Assembly (NCBI RefSeq): GCF_018613535.1
Contig: NZ_JAGGQB010000007.1
Location: 1 to 64,000, forward strand
Direction of reading: 5' to 3'
Length of the DNA stretch: 64,000 bases
From: Bacillus sp. ISL-51
GTDB taxonomy: Bacteria > Bacillota > Bacilli > Bacillales > Bacillaceae
Each line of letters starts with the position of its first letter. Positions within the stretch are counted from its first letter, which is position 1. The position numbers and the translations under genes are program-made. This document shows positions 21,670 through 29,876 of the stretch, piece after piece. Below the pieces are notes generated by a model. It saw only the letters and a program-made list of their open reading frames with translations, was not told the DNA's origin and did no database searches.

Positions 21670-21696
21670 TACGTCTTTTATTATAGCAAAGTTTCA
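21670..21696 (-). promoter_or_regulatory. SigW-type ECF promoter of yceCDEFGH
   Basis: On the minus strand TGAAAC, a 17-base spacer and CGTA match the B. subtilis SigW consensus (TGAAAC-N16/17-CGTA). It is about 97 bases upstream of the yceC start. The B. subtilis operon is known to be driven by several envelope/general stress sigma factors, which fits. Confidence 0.82.
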
Positions 21697-21823
21697 TAAA
21701 ACATCAGAAATTTTGACGAAAAACCGCGAAAAAAACCGGCCTAAACGGCAGACAAAGAAATTGACGGCGGCGAATGATTTTTCCTATCCTTGTATCAATA
21801 CGATTTGAGAAAGGGGCAGTCGA

Positions 21824-22819
21824 TTGATTGAATTAAGCATACTTGATCAGGCGCCTATATCCAAAGGAAACGGGCCTGCCGATACGCTCCGGCATTCGGC
21901 GGAGCTCGCCCGCCTTAGTGAAGGCTGGGGCTATAAGCGGTACTGGTTTGCTGAGCATCACAGTACAAGAGGGCTTGCGAGTGTTGCCCCGGAAATTATG
22001 ATAGCCCATATTGCGGCTTGCACGAAATCGATCCGCGTCGGCTCAGGAGGTGTTCTTCTGCCGCAGTACAGCCCATATAAAGTTGCGGAAACGTTCCGGC
22101 AGCTTGAGGCGCTGTATCCGAACAGGATTGATCTCGGAGTCGGCCGCTCCCCCGGCGGCACGACAAAAACCCGGCTCGCCCTGACTGACGGGGTCAAGAA
22201 AAGCATGACCGAGTTCAGCAGGCAGCTTCAGGATTTGTCTTACTTTCTGACAGATTCGATCCCGTCAGATCACGCTTACTCAGGAATCAAAACAGCGCCG
22301 CTTATCGAAACGGCGCCTGAACTATGGGTGCTCGGCCTCGGAGAAAACAGCGCCAGACGCGCGGCTCAGCAGGGGGCGGGCTATGTATTCGGCCATTTCA
22401 TCAACCCGGAACGCGGGGAGAAATTCTGCCAGGTCTATCGGGACAGCTTTCGGGCCTCCGCCCATTTCGCCGCTCCCGCACTGCTGTTTGCCGTCTTTGT
22501 CATCTGCGCAGCCACGGATGAGGAAGCCGAGGAGCTTGCATTAAGTCAGGATTTGTGGCTGCTCCGGGTCGGGAAAGGGACGGACAGCCGCGTGCCGGAC
22601 ATCGCAGAAGCCAAAGCATATCCGTATTCGGAGGCTGACCGTAAGCAAATAGAAGAAAACAGGAAGCGGATGGTAATCGGTTCGCCGGCGACAGTAAAAC
22701 GCCGCCTGCTTGAGCTTGCAACACGATATGGCACAGAAGAAATCATGGTGCTTTGCAACGTTTTTGATGTCGAAGCGAAAAAAGAAACGTATGAGCGGCT
22801 TGCAAAGTTGTTTCTATAA
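21824..22819 (+). CDS. yceB: YceB, luciferase-like flavin monooxygenase
   Basis: A 331-residue bacterial-luciferase-family protein (F420/FMN TIM barrel) of the alkanal-monooxygenase-like group. The N-terminal LDQAPISKG, then WFAEHHSTRGLASVAPEIMI, and DLGVGRSPGGT are the conserved core segments. The substrate is unknown. It begins with TTG at 21824, preceded by AAAGGGG. It is divergent from yceC and shares a strong terminator with adcB. Confidence 0.9.
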   Translation: MIELSILDQAPISKGNGPADTLRHSAELARLSEGWGYKRYWFAEHHSTRGLASVAPEIMIAHIAACTKSIRVGSGGVLLPQYSPYKVAETFRQLEALYPNRIDLGVGRSPGGTTKTRLALTDGVKKSMTEFSRQLQDLSYFLTDSIPSDHAYSGIKTAPLIETAPELWVLGLGENSARRAAQQGAGYVFGHFINPERGEKFCQVYRDSFRASAHFAAPALLFAVFVICAATDEEAEELALSQDLWLLRVGKGTDSRVPDIAEAKAYPYSEADRKQIEENRKRMVIGSPATVKRRLLELATRYGTEEIMVLCNVFDVEAKKETYERLAKLFL

Positions 22820-22885
22820 AAAAGGCCGTTAAAAACGGAGCAGCAGTTTCCAGAGAAAGATAAACTGCTGCTCCGCATTAACGGC
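22820..22885. terminator. Bidirectional terminator, yceB/adcB
   Basis: A 12-base stem GGAGCAGCAGTT/AACTGCTGCTCC lies inside an outer CCGTTAA/TTAACGG pairing, with A- and T-runs outside. It overlaps the adcB stop codon and serves both converging transcripts. Confidence 0.92.
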
Positions 22886-23717
22886 GGTTTTTTCGTTCTT
22901 TTCCTTTTTTAAACGCATTCCAAATCCCCTGCAGCGTAAAGCCGAGCAGAAGCAGAATGATTAACAGCAATGTGATCGACGGCCCCGGAGGCGTTCCGAG
23001 CTGGTAGGAAGAAGTCAGCCCCGTGAACACGCTGAACAGAGAAATGATAATCGCTGCCGCAAACACCCATTTAAAGCCTTTGGCGATACGGATGGCAAAG
23101 GCTGCGGGCAATACGAGCAGCGCGGAAACGAGCAGCACGCCGATAATCGGGATAATAACCGAAATCGCAAGTCCCGTCACGATGCTGAAAGACATCGAAA
23201 GCAGATTCGTATTAATGCCGGACGTCTTAGCGGTCGCTTCGTCAAAGGTGAGCAGATACAGCGGCCTGTTCAGAATAATGAAATAGAGCAAAATCAACAG
23301 GGTAATGCCGCCGATAATATACACTTGCTGCTGGCTGACCGTCACAAGCGAGCCGAATAAGTATTGGTCTATGCTCATCGCCGACCCGCCTTTTGACAGG
23401 CTGATCAGAAACATCGCAAATGACAGGCCGGCCGCCATTAAGATTGCGATAGACACCTCTGAATATGTACGGTATGCCCGCCGCATGTATTCAATGCCGA
23501 TCGCCCCGATGGTGACGACGACGATACTGGCTGCCGTAATATTCGTACTGAGAAAAAAACCGATGGCAACACCCGACAATGAAATGTGTGACAGCGTATC
23601 CGCCATCAGCGCCTGTCTTCTCAGCACGAGATATACACCTAATATCGGCGCGATAATGCCGATCATACTTCCCGCTAGAAAAGCTCGTCGCATGAATTCC
23701 AAGTCAAACATTTCCAT
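22878..23717 (-). CDS. adcB: AdcB (YceA), zinc ABC transporter permease
   Basis: A 279-residue permease of the ABC-3 metal-ion family with about eight helices. The N-terminal [43 protein letters not shown] is typical of ZnuB/AdcB. It overlaps the 3' end of adcC by 43 bases, implying translational coupling; AAGGCGG precedes the ATG. Together with AdcC and AdcA it imports Zn2+ under Zur control. Confidence 0.93.
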   Translation of the reverse strand: MEMFDLEFMRRAFLAGSMIGIIAPILGVYLVLRRQALMADTLSHISLSGVAIGFFLSTNITAASIVVVTIGAIGIEYMRRAYRTYSEVSIAILMAAGLSFAMFLISLSKGGSAMSIDQYLFGSLVTVSQQQVYIIGGITLLILLYFIILNRPLYLLTFDEATAKTSGINTNLLSMSFSIVTGLAISVIIPIIGVLLVSALLVLPAAFAIRIAKGFKWVFAAAIIISLFSVFTGLTSSYQLGTPPGPSITLLLIILLLLGFTLQGIWNAFKKGKERKNRR

Positions 23718-24370
23718 CCGCCTTTTTCCCCCCTCTCAAGTCTTATCACTTTATCTAAGTATTTCTGTACTTCGTTTTGTTCGTGTGTCACCATCACGAC
23801 GGTGCGGTTGTGGTTTTTCACCTGATGATGCATAAATTCGTAGAAGCCCTGTCTGCTTTCGTAATCAACTGCTGTTGTCGGTTCATCAAGCATCAGCAGA
23901 TCAGGATTGCTCGCAAGCATTCTCGCAATGCAGATCTTTTGCTTCTGCCCGCCTGAGAGATCTCCGATTTTCCGGTGGCGAAGCTCCCACATTTCCACCA
24001 TTTTCAGCGCATTTTCCACTTCATGATGATCCGTTTCATTCAAGCGCTTAAACCATTTTCCTTTCGTATAGCGGCCTGACTGCACAAGCTCGAGGACCGT
24101 ACTCGGGAATCCGGCGTTAAATGAAGAAATCTGCTGCGGAACATAGCCGATCGTCAGGCGTTTGCCAGCTTCATTTTTTTTGCTGATCTCGGCCGTGCCT
24201 TCCCAAGGTCTGAGCATGCCGAGCATCACTTTCATCAGCGTCGATTTTGACGCGCCGTTCGGGCCTGTAATACCGACGAATTCGCCGCTTTCAATTTCCA
24301 GCGACACGCCGTCAAGCACAGGTGTATGTGAATAACCAAAAACGATATCCTTTAATGTAACGAGATTCAT
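23675..24370 (-). CDS. adcC: AdcC (YcdI), zinc ABC transporter ATPase
   Basis: A 231-residue ATPase. Walker A reads GPNGASKST, with Ser in place of the usual Gly before the Lys. The signature is [15 protein letters not shown] and Walker B is [12 protein letters not shown]. The N-terminal start at 24370 follows GAAAGGAAGG; the in-frame start at 24418 is not well placed. It lies 55 bases after adcA. It powers zinc uptake with AdcB. Confidence 0.93.
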   Translation of the reverse strand: MNLVTLKDIVFGYSHTPVLDGVSLEIESGEFVGITGPNGASKSTLMKVMLGMLRPWEGTAEISKKNEAGKRLTIGYVPQQISSFNAGFPSTVLELVQSGRYTKGKWFKRLNETDHHEVENALKMVEMWELRHRKIGDLSGGQKQKICIARMLASNPDLLMLDEPTTAVDYESRQGFYEFMHHQVKNHNRTVVMVTHEQNEVQKYLDKVIRLERGEKGGWKCLTWNSCDELF

Positions 24371-24425
24371 GCTGACCTTCCTTTCCCGCATAGAAATAGT
24401 GTGCACCCTGCGGCGCACACTATGT

Positions 24426-25376
24426 TTATTTAACCAATAGCGAATCTTTCAATGCATCAAGGTTTTTCTCCATAATGTCGATGTAACCTATGCCTTTATC
24501 CCGTTCTTTTTGGCTTAAACCTTCCAGTGTATTGAGCACTTCCGTTTTCGCGCCAATTTCACCGGCAAGTGTATTTGCAACTTTAGGCGAGGCGACTTCT
24601 TCAAAATAAATGATCTTCACATCATGCTGTTTCGCAAACGTTTTAAGCTCGGCTAATTTGGCTGCGCTCGGTTCCTCTTCAGGAGAGAGGCCTGCAATCG
24701 CAACCTGTTTTAAACCGTATTCCTTAGCAAGGTAGCCGAATGCCGCGTGCTGTGTAATCAATTCTTTTTTCGCCGCTTTATTTAGTGTTGTACGGTATAG
24801 TTTATCAAGATCTTTCAGTTTTGCAATATATTCTTCACTATTTTTCTCATAGTATGCCCTGTTCTTCGGATCTTGTTTGACGATTTGCGCCGTAATGTTT
24901 TTGACTTCTTTTTGCGCAAGCACCGGGCTGAGCCATACGTGAGAGTCCATGCTGCGGCTGTGGTCGTGCCCCTCTTCCTCTTCATCCGATCCTTCTATTA
25001 AATCAATGCCTTTTGACGCCTTTACAAATGCCGCATGGTCGGCGCCCATGCTTTTTTCCGCTGACGGAACCCACGTTTCCATATACGTGCTGTTATAAAC
25101 AAAGAGATCGGCGTTTTGAATGCTCGCGATATCCTTCGGGGTCGGCTCCCAATCATGAGGTTCAACCGAAGACGGAATAAGCATATCTACATCGCCTTTG
25201 TCCTTTACGATTTGTTTCGTGAATTCGTACATTGGATAAAATGTCGTCACGACGTGCAATTTGCCGCTTTTTTTATCTGAGGACCCTGATGAACCTTTTG
25301 ACGATGAGCTGCCGCAAGCTGCAACAACTAAAAAGCATGCCGCAATGATCATAAAGCCGCTCCATTTTTTAAACAT
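24426..25376 (-). CDS. adcA: AdcA (YcdH), zinc-binding lipoprotein
   Basis: A 316-residue cluster-A1 metal-binding lipoprotein for zinc uptake. The lipoprotein signal ends with lipobox VAAC (residues 18-21). A histidine/acidic loop (DEEEEGHDHSR) lies between the first and second metal-ligand regions, and the conserved ligands fit SVEPHDWEPTP, SHVWLSP and QHAAFGYLAKEYG. The start at 25376 follows AGGGGG. A Zur box lies about 85 bases upstream. Confidence 0.95.
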   Translation of the reverse strand: MFKKWSGFMIIAACFLVVAACGSSSSKGSSGSSDKKSGKLHVVTTFYPMYEFTKQIVKDKGDVDMLIPSSVEPHDWEPTPKDIASIQNADLFVYNSTYMETWVPSAEKSMGADHAAFVKASKGIDLIEGSDEEEEGHDHSRSMDSHVWLSPVLAQKEVKNITAQIVKQDPKNRAYYEKNSEEYIAKLKDLDKLYRTTLNKAAKKELITQHAAFGYLAKEYGLKQVAIAGLSPEEEPSAAKLAELKTFAKQHDVKIIYFEEVASPKVANTLAGEIGAKTEVLNTLEGLSQKERDKGIGYIDIMEKNLDALKDSLLVK

Positions 25377-25459
25377 GATGTATCCCCCTATTCCACAAAT
25401 CAGAATGATGACGATTTTCGAACTGTACTTACGCATTCATTTCTTACCTATACCATAAT

Positions 25460-25480
25460 AAAACGAAGTAATTACGTTTT
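25460..25480. promoter_or_regulatory. Zur box upstream of adcA
   Basis: An inverted repeat with AAAACG and CGTTTT ends and a central AAGTAATTA closely resembles the Bacillus Zur box (consensus core TCGTAATnATTACGA with A/T-rich ends). It lies about 85 bases upstream of the AdcA start, expected to repress the operon when zinc is sufficient. Confidence 0.82.
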
Positions 25481-25550
25481 GCAAGATATTTTTTTCAAAA
25501 GGGGAGAATTTCCGGGCGGATTCAATCTATTTATATTGGGCCCCGCAAAG

Positions 25551-25602
25551 CAAAAGGAAGCGCCCCCCGTTACAAAAAATCGGGGACGGCGTCCTTCCAC
25601 CG
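25551..25602. other. Long imperfect hairpin between ycdF and adcA
   Basis: GGAAGCGCCCCCCG pairs imperfectly with CGGGGACGGCGTCCTTCC around an AT-rich loop. Read on the minus strand it is followed by TTTTGC, so it could be a second terminator for ycdF or a processed structure. Confidence 0.4.
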
Positions 25603-25670
25603 TCATTTGCCGTTACGTGTTCCCCCCTGTTTTTTAAAGGCCTATTTCCTTTGTCACCCTTATCCAAACA

Positions 25671-25697
25671 AAAAAGAGAAGGTTTCCCTTCTCTTTT
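25671..25697 (-). terminator. Terminator of ycdF
   Basis: An AGAGAAGG-TTT-CCCTTCTCT hairpin overlaps the ycdF stop and is followed on the minus strand by TTTTTTG. Confidence 0.8.
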
Positions 25698-26475
25698 ATC
25701 GTTCAAGCTGAGACGGATAAAGCGTCATGCCGCCATCTACAAAAAGCGTCGTTCCGGTGACATAACTCGCTTCTTCCGATGCCATCCAAGCGGCGGCGGC
25801 CGCGACTTCCTCCGGTTTTCCGAAGGCGTTCATCGGAATTTTTTTCAGCTGGGCTTGTTTATGTTTTTCTTCTTGAAGATCCGTATTTGACTCCGTGGCG
25901 ATTGTGCCGGGGGCAATGGCATTCACCCGGATGCCTTTGTCGGCGTAATTGAGCGCCATTGTTTCTGTCATCATTTTCAATCCGCCTTTTGACGTTGCGT
26001 ACTGCACGTTTTCAGGCCGCGGGATTTGCTGATGGACGCTCGATATGTTTAAGACCGTTCCTTTTTTCTTGCGGTCCATCATATGTTTGAGGGCGGCTTT
26101 TGCCCCAAGAAAGGTGCCGGTCACGTTGACGTCGATGACCTTTTGCCAATCCTCTATGCTCATTTCATGAGGCATCGCTTCAGCTCCGTTAAAGCCTGAG
26201 TTATTCACCATGACGTCTACATCGCCGAAATGCTCTGATGCCGCATCAAAAAGCGCCTGAATTCCTTCCTCAGAGGATACATCGGCTTTCACTGTGACCG
26301 CCCGGCCTCCCGCTTTCTTAATCGCGTCTGCGGCTTCCTCCGCACCGGCTGGATCGCTGCGGTAATTCACCACAACATTCATCTTTTCTTTGCCGAAGCG
26401 TTCGGCGATGGCTTTTCCGATGCCTTTTGAAGAACCCGTTACAATTGCTGTTTTTCCTTGTAAATCCTGATACAT
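25696..26475 (-). CDS. ycdF: YcdF, glucose 1-dehydrogenase-type SDR
   Basis: A 259-residue classical short-chain dehydrogenase related to Bacillus glucose 1-dehydrogenases. The cofactor motif GSSKGIGKAIA is near residue 15, NNSG near residue 92, and the catalytic Ser-Tyr-Lys appears as NISSVHQ ... YATSKGG. The C-terminal VDGGMTLYPS is typical. The start at 26475 follows GGGAGGAAAG. The substrate is probably an aldose or sugar alcohol, not proven here. It has its own terminator and precedes the zinc operon. Confidence 0.9.
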   Translation of the reverse strand: MYQDLQGKTAIVTGSSKGIGKAIAERFGKEKMNVVVNYRSDPAGAEEAADAIKKAGGRAVTVKADVSSEEGIQALFDAASEHFGDVDVMVNNSGFNGAEAMPHEMSIEDWQKVIDVNVTGTFLGAKAALKHMMDRKKKGTVLNISSVHQQIPRPENVQYATSKGGLKMMTETMALNYADKGIRVNAIAPGTIATESNTDLQEEKHKQAQLKKIPMNAFGKPEEVAAAAAWMASEEASYVTGTTLFVDGGMTLYPSQLER

Positions 26476-26544
26476 CGTCTTTCCTCCCTGCCGTTTATAC
26501 AGACCATGTACCCGGTTTTTTTTGCATGAAAACAAATGAGATCA

Positions 26545-26584
26545 TAAAAAGAACGCTGAAAGCCTGAGCTCCCTGCGTTCTTCC
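26545..26584 (-). terminator. Terminator of rapJ
   Basis: On the minus strand AAGAACGC ... GCGTTCTT is followed by TTTAT, just after the rapJ stop. Confidence 0.75.
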
Positions 26585-26590
26585 CTGCCA

Positions 26591-27712
26591 TTACGCATAA
26601 GTGTTCATTTGCAGCCTCTTTTGCACATCCACAAGCCTGCTGAAGAAATAAGATGCCGCTTTGTAGTTTTCCCGTTTATGAAAGAAATGGGCCGCGTCCT
26701 GAAGAAGCTCCTCTGTATCAGCCAATAGCTGCTTTGACTCCAATTTATCAAACAGCTCTTTCAGCAAATCCTGTCCGCCGTCTCCGCCATACAGTTCCTT
26801 AATCAGACAGAATTTCGTCAAGTAAATGTCATCGCCCCAATCGGCTGCGCTTTTTATACCCCGTTCATAGCTGGCAGCAGCTTCACTGTACTTTTCCGCT
26901 TTAAAATAAATATGTGTGAGTGAAAAAACAGCTTGGATGACCTGCTGGAAGCTGTGCGCTTCAAAAACGGCGGCCGCTTTTTCAAAGTAATCCGCCGCCT
27001 TGCAAAAGTCACCCAAACTGTACATACAGTGCCCGATGTTATAATGGGCCGCAGCGATCATATAATCATCATCAAGCCGCTCCGCGTGCTCTAAGGCGCA
27101 TTCGAGGTACTCCAGCGCTTTTTCATGCTGCTGGGCGTCCATCAAATTTCCGGCAATGATAAATTTACACTGCACCCTTCTCATTCCGTATAATTCATAC
27201 TTCTTATAAATATCAAGCGCCTGCCCCGCATAATTCATAGAAAAAAAAGTCTGCTTGATATGGTAGTACACCTCAGAAATTTTATACAGAAACTCGGCCT
27301 TCTCTATGTCATCTTCCACATATTCAAGTTTTTCCTCAGCATGCTTATAATGAGAAATCGCTGAGATGAAGTTTTTTTGCTTAAATTCATACATTCCCCT
27401 GAAATAGTAAAAATAATATTCCAATAAGCCGGTGAGCTTTTGCTGGTTCATCTCAATCTCAGTCAGCATATCAGAGAACGGAGGCTGGCTGTCGTTTTCT
27501 TTCATCGGTTTTAATTTATCCAGCATGATACGGTGCCGGAATTCCATTAATGAAAAATACAATAGTAAATCCTGATTCTCTTCCATGTCTTCCAGTTCAT
27601 ATTCGATCTCCCGCTTTAATGTTTCGGCTTTATCAGCTTCAAACGCGCGGATCAGTTTATACCATTCATTCATCTTTACTGCTACTTCTTCAGATGGAAT
27701 CTTGGATTTCAT
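26591..27712 (-). CDS. rapJ: RapJ, TPR response-regulator aspartate phosphatase
   Basis: A 373-residue Rap protein. It has an N-terminal 3-helix bundle and then tandem TPRs (repeats around residues 140-350, for example HYNIGHCMYSLGDFCKAADYFEKA). Gln47 aligns by position with the catalytic glutamine that Spo0F phosphatases such as RapH insert into the Spo0F active site. In B. subtilis RapJ dephosphorylates Spo0F and lowers sporulation commitment. No phr gene follows; a terminator does, so peptide inhibition must come from a non-cognate Phr (PhrC in B. subtilis). Confidence 0.92.
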   Translation of the reverse strand: MKSKIPSEEVAVKMNEWYKLIRAFEADKAETLKREIEYELEDMEENQDLLLYFSLMEFRHRIMLDKLKPMKENDSQPPFSDMLTEIEMNQQKLTGLLEYYFYYFRGMYEFKQKNFISAISHYKHAEEKLEYVEDDIEKAEFLYKISEVYYHIKQTFFSMNYAGQALDIYKKYELYGMRRVQCKFIIAGNLMDAQQHEKALEYLECALEHAERLDDDYMIAAAHYNIGHCMYSLGDFCKAADYFEKAAAVFEAHSFQQVIQAVFSLTHIYFKAEKYSEAAASYERGIKSAADWGDDIYLTKFCLIKELYGGDGGQDLLKELFDKLESKQLLADTEELLQDAAHFFHKRENYKAASYFFSRLVDVQKRLQMNTYA

Positions 27713-27820
27713 ACATCTGCCCCCTTCCTCTGGCTACTAATTATGTTATATTTTATCATAGCAAATTTAATACAGAGAGCAAACACAGATTTTAACCGCT
27801 TAAGAAAGAGAGTTTTCATC

Positions 27821-28324
27821 ATGACATTACCAGTTAAAATAGCAGTACTCCTGATGGCCTTCTTTTCAGCAGACCTTTGTTATTCTTATGTGCAGAAGGA
27901 AATGAGGCCTCAAACTGCATTAAAAGAAAGAGACGTTCCGGCCGCTCTTCATCCGCTCGTTAAGCAGAATGCGGAGATATTGCAGACCGCCGCTGCGAAA
28001 AAAGGCATAACCGTGGTCATCACAGAGGGTTTCAGATCAGTTGAGGAACAAAACGAATTGTACCGCCAAGGACGCTCAAAAAAAGGGAAAATCGTCACCT
28101 GCGCAAAAGGCGGGGAATCATATCACAATTACGGCCTTGCCATTGACTTCGCCCTGCAAAAAAAGGATGGAAGCCTTTTATGGGATATGACGTACGACGG
28201 CAACCATAACGGCACGCCGGATTGGCTTGAGGTCGTGTCGATTGCCAAAAAGCTCGGTTTTCAATGGGGAGGCGATTGGAGAAACTTTAAAGACTATCCT
28301 CATTTACAAATGATCCCTGGCTAA
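27821..28324 (+). CDS. cwlK: CwlK, L-Ala-D-Glu endopeptidase
   Basis: A 167-residue cell-wall peptidase of the VanY/DD-peptidase M15 fold, cutting the L-Ala-gamma-D-Glu bond of peptidoglycan stem peptides. A hydrophobic N-terminus (KIAVLLMAFFSADLCYSYV) serves as signal or anchor. The zinc ligands are visible in SYHNYGLAIDFAL (His, Asp) and DYPHLQM (His). The start at 27821 gives the B. subtilis length. Its stop overlaps the stop of the converging ycdC by three bases. Confidence 0.92.
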   Translation: MTLPVKIAVLLMAFFSADLCYSYVQKEMRPQTALKERDVPAALHPLVKQNAEILQTAAAKKGITVVITEGFRSVEEQNELYRQGRSKKGKIVTCAKGGESYHNYGLAIDFALQKKDGSLLWDMTYDGNHNGTPDWLEVVSIAKKLGFQWGGDWRNFKDYPHLQMIPG

Positions 28325-29679
28325 TAAAACCTTTTCTTTTTCCGCTTTTGTGCGTCAATATACGGAGGATACACGGGCCTGTAGACAAGCTTATACCCTT
28401 GTCCGCCGGCCGGCGTGAACTCGCGCTGCCATTCCAGCTGCAGGTGAAAGTCAGATAAGAACGCGGCTTTTGCTTCTTCTGGTGAAACGGCCGGTATCGG
28501 ATTAATAGATTCTAGTTGCTCCGGGTCAATATCCGGCGCCATATAAGCTTCCACAAGCCCCGTCACGGGACTGACGAGAATTCGCGCAGCGCCGAATCGG
28601 AGCGGAATGCCTTGATGCCATACAGAAAAATGGAAGCGGAACCTGCCCCTTCCGTCAATCCGAAGCGGATTCAGTTTAAAAAACTCGACTGCCCTCGGAT
28701 AGAGCGCATATAAAAATTGAAGCGCGACGGCCTCACACTCTTCTTCGGAATAAAAAGCCGGGCCCTGAGGCTCAATAAAAGATTTAAAGGCTGTCATCTT
28801 CCCGGTTTTTTTGTCCGTTTTCATCTTCATTGTGTTTTTGTTGCTGCTTTCGAAATAACTTTCAATGCTCAAATCTTTTCGTTCCGGAACTGATCCTTTC
28901 CGCCATGTTGTACCGATCTCATCTCCGAGATCCCGCTCGCGCGTTTGGATCATATCAGCGGTAAAACCCATCATTTCATACAGGCTCATTTCCCGCTTTT
29001 TTTTCAGCTCCGGCAGCGGTTTCGCCTTTTCGACCCTTTCATCGCACAGATGCTGATCCGGAACGATATCGTCCTCTCCGGCAGGATAACTGTATGCAGG
29101 CAATATCGGTTCATAGACAAGACGGGGCGTTTTTTCAAAGTTAACAACGTCATACACGAGCTTAAACGTAAGCTCGCTCATATAGTGGGAAACGGCTTTC
29201 TCCTGATCAACAAACTGCTCAGGAATAAGGGCCTCTCCCTTCTCTCCGTAATACAGAAATTGAACGACGAAGCCGCTGTTCGTCAAATCAACGAAAAAAC
29301 CCGAATCGGGAAGCGGCCGATCAAGCACTTTTTTTGAATAAATAAAACGAATGCGCCCATTTCGTTCTTCCCTCGTCTGAAAGGTGAATTTCATAAAGGT
29401 AAGCGGATGGTGCCCGGCCGCAAACCGAAGAGCCGTCAGCTTTAATTCCGCGTCTGACAGCTGGATGTCTGAACTCGGACAGTCCGTGCGTGAATACGTA
29501 AGCAAAGATCCGTCCTCTCCCAGTTCAATCGTTACCGTTTTGTCTGAATAATAAGGGTCTTTCCATATAAAATAGGCTTTCGTCTTTTGTTTTTCGTCAT
29601 AATCTTCTATTTCAAGCTCATAGTACGGCGGTATATTCCCGATCTCCAGCGCTTTTTTTCTCAGATGTTCTTTCAGCAA
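28321..29679 (-). CDS. ycdC: YcdC, YcdB/YcdC-domain protein
   Basis: A 452-residue protein of the YcdB/YcdC repeat-domain family (also found in spore-forming bacteria as cell-surface or propeptide-like modules); function unknown. No signal peptide or membrane span is seen. The TTG at 29679 is chosen over the ATG at 29688 because AAAGGA is then correctly spaced and the N-terminus (LLKEHLRKKALEIGNIPP) aligns without overhang with that of its paralogue YcdB. It shares PILPAYSYPAGED- and MGFTADMIQTRERDLGDEIG-like blocks with YcdB. Confidence 0.8.
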   Translation of the reverse strand: MLKEHLRKKALEIGNIPPYYELEIEDYDEKQKTKAYFIWKDPYYSDKTVTIELGEDGSLLTYSRTDCPSSDIQLSDAELKLTALRFAAGHHPLTFMKFTFQTREERNGRIRFIYSKKVLDRPLPDSGFFVDLTNSGFVVQFLYYGEKGEALIPEQFVDQEKAVSHYMSELTFKLVYDVVNFEKTPRLVYEPILPAYSYPAGEDDIVPDQHLCDERVEKAKPLPELKKKREMSLYEMMGFTADMIQTRERDLGDEIGTTWRKGSVPERKDLSIESYFESSNKNTMKMKTDKKTGKMTAFKSFIEPQGPAFYSEEECEAVALQFLYALYPRAVEFFKLNPLRIDGRGRFRFHFSVWHQGIPLRFGAARILVSPVTGLVEAYMAPDIDPEQLESINPIPAVSPEEAKAAFLSDFHLQLEWQREFTPAGGQGYKLVYRPVYPPYIDAQKRKKKRFY

Positions 29680-29876
29680 TGAAGTCATCCTTTCAAAAGA
29701 GTGTACAAAAAGAACTGTGTTTTATTATATAAAAATGCCCTTCTTCTTTTAAAGGGAAGAAAGGTCCTTTTATGTGTCTATTTTTAGCAGAGCGGGAAAA
29801 GTTTCGAGCTCAGGACGGCAGTTTCTGATTCGAATTTCACGCACAGCATGATGCCACAGGATCAAAGATGCGACTT

